From the NCBI GenBank assembly GCA_038503075.1, contig JBCAML010000007.1:1674001-1738000 (forward strand): 64,000 nucleotides of DNA, written 5' to 3'. The notes beneath the pieces are model-generated. The model ran no database searches. It was given only the letters and a program-made list of their open reading frames with translations, and had not been told where the DNA came from. Origin of the DNA: Gyromitra esculenta (lineage: Eukaryota; Ascomycota; Pezizomycetes; Pezizales; Discinaceae). A program made the translations under genes and the position numbers. Positions 20,501-31,331 of the stretch are shown piece by piece; position 1 is the first letter of the stretch, and each line of letters begins with the position of its first letter.

Positions 20501-21189
20501 CTAGTACTAAGGTCTCACCTTTTTTCACAAACTATGGTTACCATCCCTGCTTCGATACTTCTATTATTGCTTCAACGACCACTGCCCAAAGTCTAGATTC
20601 CTCGACTTTCGCAACTACGATGCAAGAGTTGTATGATTACCTCCGAACGCAAATTCGAACAGCTCAGGATATTCATGAAGCCTCGACTAATAAACACCGA
20701 ACCCCGGCCCCTGCTTATCAAGTCGACGACCAGGTCTTTGTATCCATGAAGAATATCCGAACCGTTCGAAATGCTCGAAAACTCGATTGGAAATGGATGG
20801 GACCTTATCCGATAAAGAAGATAGTATCGCCTTTTGCATACGAAATTGATCTTCCACCATCAGTCAAGTATCATCCCGTTTTTCACGTCTCGCTCCTTAA
20901 ACCTGCCGCCAATGATCCTCTTCCAGGACAAATAATACCCCCTCCACCTCCAATTATCGTTAATGAACAGGAGGAATACTTTATTGAGAAGATCCTCGAA
21001 CAACGGGTACATCGCGGACAACAACAATACCTTGTTGAATGGACTGGATATGCTCATCCTACTTGGGAACCTGCCGAAGATCTTCAGGACACTGCTGCCC
21101 TTGATACCTTTTTAACTACCACGACTATTACCAGTCCTAAGGTTCGCAGGAGCTCACGCTTGAGACGGGGGGCTACTTTCACGGATTAG
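17488..21189 (+). CDS. pol: E2 Pol polyprotein (PR-RT-RNaseH-IN-chromodomain)
   Basis: 1,233 residues counted from the frameshift heptamer. Landmarks: protease Asp 65 (LLDTGASGF); reverse transcriptase YLDD at 422-425; RNase H ETDASDF with Asp near 571; integrase HHCC region, then the catalytic triad Asp 871 (MDFVTGLP), Asp 931 (SDRGTQF) and Glu 967 (DGQTER), a D-X35-E spacing; a GPY-type module (KWMGPYPIKKI); chromodomain about 1162-1215 (EEYFIEKIL...WTGYAHPTWEP). Chromodomain integrases of this clade are known to favour repressed chromatin. The frame ends GATFTD inside the first bases of the 3' LTR. All catalytic residues expected for the family are present. An in-frame GTG far upstream (17281) lies within gag and is unlikely to be used. 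Confidence 0.94.
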   Translation, partial: FKLVQPRLISDPALVPISLPLSVFSISGFSVSDTCVEEQLDGEHFVISCNISHNNKIIKTHALLDTGASGFAFIDKDFASHHSLPLLPLKTPRQLEVIDGRPVSSGDITHITNINLSIQQHQEQAPCFVTRLGHYPLVLGIPWMNYHDVQLRFAQKRIEFNSKLCTTHCIPHFATVTAPSIIAPSKLNLSFINAASFRTLTRKHSSQAYAMSLYEINKIINDKTTKEEWRARIPTEYHDFLDMFDKKKAQGLPPRRSYDHKIQLMEGKDAPFGPLYGMSREELIVLKKYIEDNLEKGFIRVSSSPAGSPVLFVKKADGSLRLCVDYRGLNAITVKDRYTSPLIRETLDRLAKAQWYTKLDLRDGYHQVRIAAGDEWKTAFRTRYGLYEYQVMPFGLTNAPGTFQRFVNDCLTEYLDIFCTAYLDDILIYSDTFAEHQIHVRKVLQTLKDNDILLKPEKCEFEVQTTKYLGLILTPDGIRMDEEKLKAVREWGTPKSVKDVQAFLGFANFYRRFILGFSKLAAPLTTLTKKGIVFEWTVEADIAFENLKHAFTTAPILIHFDPDKKIIVETDASDFVSGGILSQYDDNGILHPVAFFSKKHSPAECNYEIYDKELLAIIRVFEEWRPELEGSKHPIDVISDHKNLEYFMSTKQLNRRQARWAEYLSRFDFVITYRPGSQGGKPDALTRRSGDLPKEGDERLAHQSQVVLKKENINPKLSLLSASLSNEAAELDVSLKKLFQEGFIADKFPEEILKALRNKDQQSKKITLSECTEENGRLCYRGCIYVPNLDALRLELIRRHHDNPAAGHPGRDKTFELLARSFYWPKMRESIKQYVRNCHICQKAKPVTQRTQGVLRPLPIPNRPWQEISMDFVTGLPESNGYDAIMVIVDRLSKMRHLIPCNTTVNSRDVADLYLQHVWKLHGLPTHITSDRGTQFTAHFWKELCQRLGIQARMSTAFHPETDGQTERLNAVMEQYLRSYVSYQQEDWSRWLPMAEFSANNQESASTKVSPFFTNYGYHPCFDTSIIASTTTAQSLDSSTFATTMQELYDYLRTQIRTAQDIHEASTNKHRTPAPAYQVDDQVFVSMKNIRTVRNARKLDWKWMGPYPIKKIVSPFAYEIDLPPSVKYHPVFHVSLLKPAANDPLPGQIIPPPPPIIVNEQEEYFIEKILEQRVHRGQQQYLVEWTGYAHPTWEPAEDLQDTAALDTFLTTTTITSPKVRRSSRLRRGATFTD

Positions 21190-21592
21190 GGATAGGGTTA
21201 GAATTTGGTACGACAGTTGTTATGGGTTTTGGTTCTTTTATTATAATCCTATTGTAGTTCGGTTGCGTTTCGGATGTTGTCAGGTTGTTGATTATGTTAT
21301 GGGAAAGCGGGGTATTTAAGCGAAGGATTTCAGTCATTGTTGTCTTTTCTCTTCTTCTTTCCTTAAGCAACGTTCTCGTTACCTTCTGCTGTAAACTACT
21401 AGATACCCTCTCGGTTCTACCTCAGAACCCTCGCTGTCGCTGTCCACCTCGCTGCACTTATCTCGCCTTGAGATAGACCTTAGTAGAACTTGTAGAGACG
21501 CTGCACTCTTTGAACATGTTGTACCTTTGATTAAGTAGCACCGCTCACCTTCAGGGATACTGAAGGGCTTAACTCGAAGCTCAACCATGAGA
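21177..21592 (+). repeat. E2 3' LTR (416 bp)
   Basis: Near-identical to the 5' LTR. It supplies the Pol stop (TAG 21187-21189). It is followed by the GAGAG duplication and the remainder of the B3 LTR. Confidence 0.92.
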
Positions 21593-21597
21593 GAGAG

Positions 21598-21704
21598 TGT
21601 ATACGAAGATTCTACAGGCTCTACGATCGTATCAAGTTATGATGACTTGAAGACAGCGACAGTGAAGGATTACGAGGTGTAACCAAGGTTTGTATTCATC
21701 AAAT
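21598..21704 (-). mobile_element. B3 LTR, continuation after E2
   Basis: Resumes the minus-strand B LTR (AGATTCTACAGGCTCTACG, then GAAGACAGCGACAGTGAAGG) and stops matching near 21697. A short non-LTR stretch then touches the H 5' LTR. The expected promoter half of this LTR is absent here. Confidence 0.7.
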
Positions 21705-22113
21705 TTTCATGGATAGTTGTTTCGTTGGTTGGTCAGGTACATGGGTACATGGTCGTTGCGTTTTGTTAATGTTCTTTGTGTTTCTATGGGTTTTCATTGC
21801 AATGAGTCATGTCTTTGTCATCGAAAGAGTTGGAACGTGGTATATAAATGAAGAGTTTTCCCCTCTTGTTGTCCTTTTTCCTCTTCTTTCCTTAAGCAAC
21901 ATCTTCTATTGTTCACTCATTGTATTTTACAATATAATCCACTGTCATGTCTCGTAATCCTTCACTGTCGCCGTCTTCAAGTTATCATAACTTGAACCAT
22001 TGGTAGAGCCTGTAGAATCCCCGTATATTCTTTCGTTGTTAGTTTCTCGTTCAAGTAGCACTGCTTATCTCGGGGGATACCCAAGAGCTTGACAAGAATC
22101 TTGCTCCTTGAGA
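21705..22113 (+). repeat. H 5' LTR (409 bp, family B)
   Basis: TTTCATGGATAG...CCTTGAGA with a TATATAAA box and TTAAGCAACAT (one base off the perfect primer complement). U5 has the family-B hairpin around GGGGGATACCC. Confidence 0.9.
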
Positions 22114-22432
22114 TTACGTTGCTTCGCAATCTACACCCTCTACCCCACTTTCCCCCTAAACCGACACCACCATGAGCCACTCTGCCCCCGCCCCCTGGAC
22201 TTTCCCTACCTTTGAGAACTTCCAAACCGCCGCCAACGCCGACCTCACCTCTGCCTTTGAGGAAATCCGCTCTCATTACCAACAGCGGGTTGAAAACCTC
22301 ACCTACGCTGACCTACAACTCGAAGAGGTCACTCAGGAGAGAAACAACATGATGGCAAGGTTTAACACCTGCCAGTCCCAATTACAAGCAGCCGAGGCAG
22401 AAGTCGCTCGCCTCCGCAGCATCGCATCCGCT

Positions 22433-22841
22433 TCTCAAGGAGCGGGTTTCTTGTCAAGCTCTCAAGTATCCCTCGAGATGAGCAGTGCTACTTGAGTGGA
22501 AAACCAACAGCGAGAATAAGTGCAAAAGTTCTACAGGCTCTACGATTAGTTTAAGTCGTGGTGACTTAAAGACAGTGACAGCGGAGGATTACGAGGTGTA
22601 ACCGAGGTTTATATTGTAGAATACAAGAGTGGACAATAGAAGACGTTGCTTAAAGAAAGAAGAAGGAAAAGTACAACAAGAGGGGAAATCTCTTCGCTTA
22701 TATACTCGTAATCCACCTCGCTGATGACAAACGTATGACTCATTGTAAAGGAAACCAAGGGAAACGTATCGAAGAAACAACAAAGCAACACGACTAAACA
22801 TCTATCCCGTCGACCAAATAACACAACAACCATCCATGAAA
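22433..22841 (-). mobile_element. Solo LTR, family B, in H gag
   Basis: 409 bp from TCTCAAGG to CCATGAAA. The flanks CCGCT (22428-22432) and CCCCT (22842-22846) match at four of five bases, consistent with an aged target duplication. Confidence 0.85.
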
Positions 22842-22895
22842 CCCCTCCCCCACCCCCCACACCTTCGCCGCCACCACCCCCTGCTCACACTCAAG

Positions 22896-23306
22896 TTTCA
22901 TGGATGGTCGCTTTCGTTGGTTCGTTAGGTACAGGGGTACAAGGTCGTTATGTTGTGTTGTTATTCTTTGCATTTCCTTGGGTTTCCATTTACAATGAGT
23001 CAAGTCTTTGTCATTGAATGAGTTGGAATGTGGTATATAAGCGAAGGGAATCCCCCTCTTGTTGTACATTTTCTTCTTCTTTCCTTAAGCAACGTCTTCT
23101 ATTGTTCACTCTTGTATTCTACAAATACAAACCTCGGTTACACCTTGTAATCCTTCACTGTCGCTGTCTTTAAGTCACCACGACTTAACCCAATTGTAGA
23201 GCCTGTAGAACCTTTGTACACTTTCTCGCTGTTGGTTTTCCATTCAAGTAGCACTGCTCATCTCGAGGGATACTCGAGAACTTGACAAGAAACCCGCTCC
23301 TTGAGA
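22896..23306 (+). mobile_element. Solo LTR, family B, in H gag
   Basis: 411 bp from TTTCATGG to CCTTGAGA, target duplication TCAAG (22891-22895, 23307-23311). It lies only 54 bp after the previous solo LTR and in the opposite orientation, so the two could fold as a large inverted repeat. Confidence 0.9.
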
Positions 23307-23854
23307 TCAAGGAGGCCGCTCCGATAAAATGCCCAACCCTGATAAGTTCAATGGGTCTCGCGACAAACTCCCAGGGTTCATTCTGCAACTCCGGTCAAAA
23401 CTCTCGGTTAACACCAACCGCTTCTCCAGAAGCAATAACATGATATTGTATGCTATCAGCCGCCTTGAGGGAGCCGCCCTCGAGCAAATCCGCCATTCCG
23501 TCCTCCCTGACGGGACCACTACCTGGAACAACGCCGCCGAATTAATTACAGCCCTGGAAACCGCTTTCGGTGACCCTGATCCTCTCAGCACTGCCTGCTG
23601 TGAGTTACATCAGCTTCGACAAGGGAAGAGGGATTTTTCTGCTTACCTTGCAGACTTTCAACGTATCATGGGACACCTAAATTATGATGAATCTGCGAAA
23701 AATGACGCTCTGGAATACGGCATGTCAGATGAGCTAAAAAAAGCAGTGGTAACCGTCGCCAACTTCCCCACCACCTTCACCTCCCTATGTGCCTTCCTCC
23801 TCCGCTTAGATAATTGCATCCATGCAAGACGGGAAGAAAAGAAAAATGCCGCCC

Positions 23855-24266
23855 TCTCACGGTTTGATCTCCTGTTAAGCCCTTCAGTATCCCTGAAGGT
23901 GAGCAGTGCTACTTAAGCAAGAAGTCAAACAACAAGAGTCACGATGTTTCTACAGGTCCTACGTGGGTCTAACTCAAGGCGAGTTAAGTGTAAAGGTTTT
24001 CACGGCAACAGCGACAGTGAGGATTCTGAGGTAGAATCGAGGTAGTATTTAAAGTAATACAGTAGAAGTAAGGTAAGAACGTTGCTTAAAGAAAGAAGAG
24101 AAAAGAATGTACAACGACCAAAATCCTTCCCTTAAATACCCCGCTTAATCATCCCATAACTCATTTACCAGAGCTTAACCGAACAACAAAAACATTATAA
24201 AACCCATCACCCGTTACAACCTTTAATACCCGAACCCTAACCCATCAGTCCAGTTAATCTGTGAAA
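23855..24266 (-). repeat. E3 3' LTR (412 bp)
   Basis: TCTCACGG...CTGTGAAA on +; overlaps the Pol C-terminal codons (stop at 24254-24256). It carries the U5 hairpin and ACGTTGCTTAA. Confidence 0.9.
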
Positions 24267-26350
24267 GTAGTCCCCCTCTTCAAGCGTGAGCTCCTGCGAA
24301 CCTGGGGTACTTCATCAGGGGTAGCAGCGAGAAAAGTATCAAGAGCGGCTGTATCCTCAAGGTCTTCGACAGGTTCCCAGGTGGGGTGAGCATAGCCCGT
24401 CCATTCGACAAGGTACTGTTGTCTTCCGCGATACGTCCGTTGATCCAAGATTTTCTCAATATAGTATTCTTCTTGATCGTTAACAACCACGGGTACAGGT
24501 GGAGGGATTATTTGGCCGGGAAGGGCATCATGGGCTGCTGGTTTCAATAAAGAAACATGAAAGACAGGGTGGTACTTGACTGATGGCGGAAGATCAATTT
24601 CGTACGCGAAAGGTGACACTATCATCTTCACCGGGTATGGTCCCATCCATTTCCAGTCCAGTTTCCTAGCATTACGTGTGGTCCTGATGTTCTTCATTGA
24701 CACGAAAACGTGATCACTGACTCGGTAGGCCGGGGTTGGCGTATGGTGTTTGTTCGTCGTGATTTCCTGGATATCTTGGGCAGTTCTTATTTGCGTTCGT
24801 AGATAATCATGGAGTTCCTGCATAGTTTGGCTAAACGAGGCAGCATCTAGACTCTGAGGACTAGTTGTAGTTGGAAGGAGCGCAGTATCAAAACGAGGAT
24901 GGTACCCATAGTTAGCGAAGAAAGGAGAGACTTTAGTACTAGCCGACTCATGGTTATTCGCAGAGAACTCAGCCATCGGCAACCATTTACTCCAGTCTTC
25001 CTGTTGATAGGACACATAGGAACGTAGGTATTGTTCCATAACAGCGTTTAGCCGTTCGGTTTGTCCATCGGTCTCGGGGTGAAAGGCTGTTGACATCCGA
25101 GCTTGAATTCCGAGTCTTTGGCAAAGATCTTTCCAAAAGTGGGCTGTGAATTGAGTTCCTCGATCCGACGTCACATGCGTGGGTAGACCATGGAGTTTCC
25201 AGACATGTTGTAGGTAGAGATCAGCGACGTCTCGAGAATTGACCGTAGTATTACACGGGATTAGATGTCGCATTTTTGATAGACGATCAACGACTACCAT
25301 AATAGCATCATAACCATCTGATTCCGGGAGGCCTGTAACAAAGTCCATTGAGATCTCTTGCCAGGGACGGTTTGGGATAGGTAGAGGACGAAGGACACCC
25401 TGGGTACGTTGAGTTGTGGGTTTTGCTTTTTGGCAGATATGACAGTTACGAACATATCTGCTGATTGATTCCCGCATCTTGGGCCAGTAAAAACCCCTAG
25501 AGAGGAGTTTGAAAGTCTTGTCTCGTCCTGGATGTCCTGCTGCTGGTATATCGTGATGCCTTCGGATGAGTTCCAGTCTGAGGGGATTAAAGTCAGGAAC
25601 GTAAAAACATTCCTGATAACACAAGAGGCCTTGACTATTGCTGCATTCGCTCAGGGAGATCTCTTTTGACTGTTGTTCTCCATTTTCCAGTGCTACGAGT
25701 ATCTTTTTAGGGAATTTATCAGCGTTATAGCCTTTTCGAAAGAGTTTTAAAAGGGGGGCGTCCAGTTCAGCGGCTTCGTTTGATAAAAAAGCCGACAACA
25801 AACTTAGCTTAGGATCAATGTTCTCTTTTTTTAACACTACTTGGCTCTGGTGTGCCAATCTTTCATCCCCTTCCTTAGGGAGATCTCCTGATCTCCTAGT
25901 CAGCGCATCTGGTTTTCCTCCTTGGCTGCCTGGGCGATAAGTGATCACAAAATTGAAGCGGGACAGGTATTCAGCCCATCTGGCTTGACGGCGGTTGAGT
26001 TGTTTAGTACTCATGAAGTACTCAAGGTTTTTGTGGTCACTAATGACGTCGATGGGGTGCTTGGAGCCTTCCAGTTCTGGGCGCCATTCTTCAAATACGC
26101 GAATAATAGCGAGTAATTCCTTGTCGTATATCTCGTAGTTACATTCAGCTGGTGAATGTTTCTTGGAGAAGAAAGCAACAGGGTGCAATACTCCGGTGTC
26201 GTCGTACTGGGATAGTACACCTCCGGAAACGAAATCGGAAGCATCCGTTTCCACGATGATTTTTTTGTCAGGGTCAAAGTGGATGAGGATAGGGGCAGTA
26301 GTGAAGGCATGTTTCAGGTTTTCAAAGGCTATATCTGCTTTGACGCTCCA

Positions 26351-27290
26351 TGTAAGACCGGTACTTCTTACCGCACAGGAAATCTCCAAGAAGCTTTAGA
26401 TAACAATCTAGACGCTATAACCTGCCCGGTTGCTATCCGCAACACAATACACAGGCGCAAGTCCTAACTGCTTCTTATGAACCGCTAAAAGATAACCGTA
26501 GAGTTCAAAGTAGGGATCGAGCAAAGTTCCGTGAAGAACTTCCAATAGTAAGGTTTTAATAACTAACGCTGAAGGGCCAAAGCTCATGTCGAGATAAAAG
26601 TAATTCACAAGTAATAGAGTAAATTGCACGGAAGTAATTTTGCTAGAAACAATATAATATTGATAAGGCTCGTTCTTCGTCGCTAATGATCCGACTCAGA
26701 GTTTACATCCACTGCGAGAGTATTTATAATGCCTCCTCTCTACTATGTTTGGGTATAGTGTGGTGTAGAGGCGCTAACTACTATGACAACATGAAACCAC
26801 TTCGCCTTATCTCCATACCCAATACCCCATTGAGTTCCCTGGCCCCGATCCGCGATTCTCCGAGCAGTATGCATGTCGGTAACACGGGAGTTACGTATTC
26901 GTCTTCATTGCGTTCGTCTCTTCGAGACGATCATTTCGCCTGTCCGAATCGTCGCGTAGCATTGCGTTCCCTTATCTTTGTCAGTCTGTAACTCCGCCAG
27001 TTTTGGTCCGATTCGCAATCCGTTTGAACCACAGCGAAGCCAGACACTTCCCCTACATACCCTCCGGGTCCCATTCCGCCGGACGGTTTTGCTTGACGGC
27101 CTAGGGGTTACTTTTGCCCTCCGGGACAGTCTTTTTTCTGTCCCCCCTTCTCCAAATACTATACCTACTGGAAGGATTGGAGGCAGGGTAACAGGCTCCA
27201 GTCCCGATCCGGAAGGTGCTAAAGTAGGGTAACTCCAAAGATAGGGTAACTCCAGGGCCAGGAACTCCTTCAAAAGGTACAGGTATAACA
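26351..27290 (-). repeat. C 3' LTR (940 bp)
   Basis: TG...CA-type LTR. In element sense it has a TATAAATA box and, about 60 bp later, CTTATCAATAT. Differences from its partner include short indels around 26575-26590 and near 27126-27145. Confidence 0.9.
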
Positions 27291-27498
27291 GTATCCCCTC
27301 CTGTGCTAGTCGTCCCGTCTAACTATAATACAAAATAATTAACTGATTACAAAGTGGTTCTATAGCATCTTGGGTACGTAAAACCATCGCGTTTACTTGG
27401 CCACGATGGAAAATTTTCCCCTCAGCTAGTTTCTTTTTAGTAGTAAAACATTTTATACATATTCTAAACGCAAGGAAAGAATACAAATGTGAAACAGC

Positions 27499-30400
27499 TT
27501 ATGGCTTAGGCTGTTGTGGGTAAAGACTGTGAAATTCGGCAATTGCTTCGGCTGCATTGGCTAATCCTCCTTCGTCGGCAGGTTCCCATGAGTTCTCATC
27601 TTCCGGGTATCCCACCCATTTGATGAAGTAGAACATCCGGCTAATCGTTCGTCGTCCCACTTTGGTTTCTCTCTTCTCGCTTTTGACGATGTATTCCACC
27701 TCGTACTCATTGTCACCTTCAATGTCGTCAGGCGGCGGTCGGTCTTGTTTTCGGGTTTCCCTGACGCTTGTCCGGTATGGCTCGAGCAAGGATACATGGA
27801 AGGTGGGGAATATCCTCCAGCGACCTCCTGTATCTAAAGTGCAAGCTCTAGTACCGACTCGTGTAATCGGGAAGGGTCCGTATGACTTAGGGGCTAACTT
27901 TTTCGTTGGACGCTTGGTTCTAATGTTTCTGGCGTCGAGCATTACTAAATCTCCGACCTTAAAGGATGGTTCCGCCTGTCGTTTCTTGTCAAAATATTTG
28001 GACATGTTTTCTCGGGTGGCTTTGAGCGAGGTAGTGGCAAAATCGTTTACTTTCTGAAGCCAATGTGCGTATAACTTTGACGCTGGATTCTTGACTTCGG
28101 TATCAATCGTCCAAGCTGTTCTGGGATGGAAACCATGATTGGCATAGAAGGGGCTGATTCCAGTGGCTGTGGCTTCGGCATTGTTGTAAGCGAACTCCGC
28201 TAACGGCAGTAGGTCGTACCAGTCATCTTGGTCGTAGTTGACAAAGTTTCTTGGTAGGCTTCCAGGACTTGATTAACCCTTTCGGTTTGTCCGTCGGTCT
28301 CAGGATGGAATGCGGTAGATTTGCTGGACTTAATGTCTAGAAGTTTGCATAATGAGGTCCAGAATTCCCCTGTGAACTTAGCATCTCGGTCTGAAACAAT
28401 TTCTTTCGGAAGCCCGTGAAGTTTCCAAACTTTGTCAACAAAAGCCTTTGCCACATCACTTGCTGTAGCTCTTTCTATTAGTGGGATGAAGTGCGCCATC
28501 TTGGTAAACCTGTCAACTACTACACATATTTGGGTGAATCCTCTCGACTCGGGTAACTGGACGATGAAGTCTGTTGATATCGACATCCATGGAGCGTATG
28601 GGGTCTCTAGCGGTTGCAGGAGTCCATATTTCTTATGACGCACGGATTTGTTATGTTGGCATGGATCGCATGAGCGGACGTAATCTGTAATCCACTCGGT
28701 CATATGAGGCCAGTAGAAGTTCCGCTGAACAAGTTCCGTGGTTTTGTCCATGCCAAAGTGCCCTGCTATCTTGGAGTCGTGTTCATTTTCTAAAATGGTA
28801 GTTTTGATTTCATCATCGTTAGGGATTGTTAGCCTGTTTTTCCAATAGAGGAGTTCCTCCATCACTGTGTAGTGTTGTAGCCTCTTGATTTCGCTGCCAG
28901 CTTTAACTAAGTCTCGAATTTCCTTATAGTCTTCGTCAGACTCGACCTTCCTTTTAACCTGCTCCAAAAAGTCCGAATTAAATTTAAGGACTTGAAGCGC
29001 TTTGAGGGATGCTGATGAAATAAGTAGCTCCTCGTGTGTTGTATTAGGATTAAAATTATAATGGTGATGATTGCCGTTTGAGTCCAGCTCGGTAAAGTGT
29101 AACGGGTCATCGTTTTGGTTTTGTACAATTGTGTTATCGTCTTTTCTATGAATTAAGGATATAACGATTGACTTACTGGGACGGCCAGTCATATCGACTT
29201 GGCCGCTTCGAACATGGCTTCTGTAGGCTGTGTTGTATCCCCTCCTTATGACGATACTCCGGTCGTCTTGATAATGCATCTGGCTTTCCTCCCGCTGATC
29301 CAGGTCGATATATGATTTTAAAGTCGAATGACGATAAATATTCCGCCCATCTAGCCTGTCGTCGATTTAGGATCCTTGTCTCCTTCATGAAATATTCGAG
29401 ATTTTTATGGTCCGTATAGACGATCGCTTGGTGCTTGCTTCCTTCTAGGTAATGTCGCCATTCCTTGAAGGCGGTTACTATCGCGAGTAGTTCTTTATCG
29501 TGCACCTCGTAGTTAAGTTCGGCTTTATTAAATTTTCTGGAATGGAATGCTACGGGATGTAGCTTGCTTATCGATGATCTGCGAGAGGACGCAACCTAGC
29601 GCATAGTCTGAGGCGTCGGTTTCTACCACAGTCTGTCGTTCCGGCGCAAAGTGACAAAGGATGGGTGCTGTCGTGAAGGCAACTTTTAGGTACTCGAAAG
29701 CTATCGCTTGACGGTCACCCCATTGGAATTTCTTGGGGTCCCCTTTGGTTAACTCGGTTAAGGGACTTGCAACTTGGGAGAAATTTTCGATGAACCGTCG
29801 GTAAAAATTGGCGAATCCAATGAATACCTGAACATCGCGTATGCTCTTCGGGGTTTCCCATGAAAGGATTGACTCGACCTTCTTCATTGACATAGACACG
29901 CCTTTGTCAGAAATTATGTACCCAAAAACTCAACTTCTCGCAAGTGAAAGTAGCTTTTCTTAATGGATACTGCCAAACCCTCGTCCTCCAACCGCTGCAG
30001 GACTCTGGTCACCAAGGCCTCATGTTCCTCGAGGGTCTTTGAGTAGATGAGGATGTCGTCAATATAAACCACGACCCCTTGGTCCAGAAATTCGCGGAGC
30101 ACCTGATGCATCATATCTTGAAAGGTTGCGGGGCGTTTGCTGCCGAAAGGCATGACTGTGTACTCGAAATGACCATATCTTGTACGAAACGCTGTTTTCC
30201 ACTCATCGCCTTCTTTGATACGGATCTGGTGAAAACCGTCTTTGAGGTCCAGTTTGGTAAAGATCGAAGCCCCATTGACTCTATCACGCAATTCGGACAT
30301 TAGCGGCAGAGGGTATCGGTTCTTTACTGTCACCTTGTTCAAGCCACGGTAATCTACGCATAGTCGTAGCCCTCCGTCTGGTTTCGGCGCGAATAATATG

Positions 30401-31331
30401 GGCGACCCAGCAGGTGACTTGCTTGGCCGTATCTTCCCTCCGGCCACCATTTTGTCCAAGTACTTCCGGAGAATCTCAAGTTCTTTTTCCGAAAGTTTAT
30501 AGATTGGACCCCACGGGGCGGTTGTCCCATGCTCGAGATCAATAGCGTGATCGAATGGCCTTCGTTCTGGCAAGGATTCCTGGATGGGAGTGCCGAATAG
30601 ACTGACAAATCGGTGGTATGCTCCCGGGAGAGTCTTCAGAAGTTCAGTTTCTTCGTCATCGATTGCACGCACCATGCCAATTATTCGGGCATTCTCGTCC
30701 AGGCCCAGCCATTCGTCATATTCGATATCGTTCTCGGTATTAAGAGGAGCAGTCGTCACAGAGCACTGGTTACAGCAACCAGGAGATTCGAACTTCCAGT
30801 TTGCGTGGTCGTAAGGGTTTTCCAACCGGTGACTCGTCAACCACCAAGACCCTGGCACTATCAAGTCTAACCCAGCCTCGACTGGCCCAATCTCGCAAGA
30901 TACATTAGATGTATGATTATTCCCTATGATCATAGTAATAGGGTTAGTAAAGGCTTGTCCCGCTCCAACCACTTCTTCACCTGTGAAGTTTCTAATGGTT
31001 AACGGGACGTCTCTTTGCACCTTTGGGACCGACCATTTCCTAACAAACAAAGGGGACAAGAGAAAAACATTAGCTCCAGAATCTAGCAATACATTGACTA
31101 CCACCTTCCTTCCATTGATTACCAGTAGCGCTTGCCCTCGGGGCCGCTCGTATACGGTGGGTTCTGTATGTTGTTTTTTGTTGGACGATTCCGAAGAGTC
31201 GTCCTCCTTTCTTTTTCGTTTGTTTTTGTATTTTTCGGTCTCAAGGATTGAGACAATTCTTTCTTCGATTGCCAGGGTTTCGAATGTTTGGTTAACGTCT
31301 GCTACCTCCTGGCCCGCCGGTAGTCGACCTA
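27499..31331 (-). pseudogene. pol: C pol, broken by single-base deletions
   Basis: Pol of element C, in the -1 frame after gag. Blocks: 31331-29914 protease (LLDSGANVF) and RT (LDLKDGFHQ, VYIDDILIYS); 29899-29528 RT thumb and RNase H start (ETDASDYA); 29505-29173 RNase H (DHKNLEYF); 29279-28200 integrase (CDPCQHNKS, TDFIVQLP, SDRDAKF, DGQTERVNQV); 28200-27499 integrase C terminus and chromodomain (FYFIKWVGYPEDENSWEP). Each change of frame fits loss of one base, for example before YIISDKG near 29917 and within the EAYLRNF-like segment near 28255. Almost no in-frame stop by substitution is seen. Either a decayed or trans-mobilised copy, or sequencing indels. Confidence 0.82.

Larger units (their letters stand above)
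15150..21592 (+). mobile_element. E2: full-length Gypsy chromovirus, family A, open frames
   Basis: Complete element: 5' LTR 15150-15565, primer site, leader carrying a solo A LTR, gag, pol, 3' LTR 21177-21592. The target duplication is GAGAG (15145-15149 and 21593-21597). The LTRs (416 bp each) differ at about five positions by eye, so the insertion is young but older than E1. Both proteins are open; the leader insertion is the only visible lesion. Confidence 0.93.

Noticed and set aside
26686..27232. Open frames inside the C LTR, repeated at 33824-34334 and 45684-46110
   Set aside because: They are in LTR sequence, appear in every C LTR copy, overlap on both strands and show no protein family; they are shadows of a conserved LTR.
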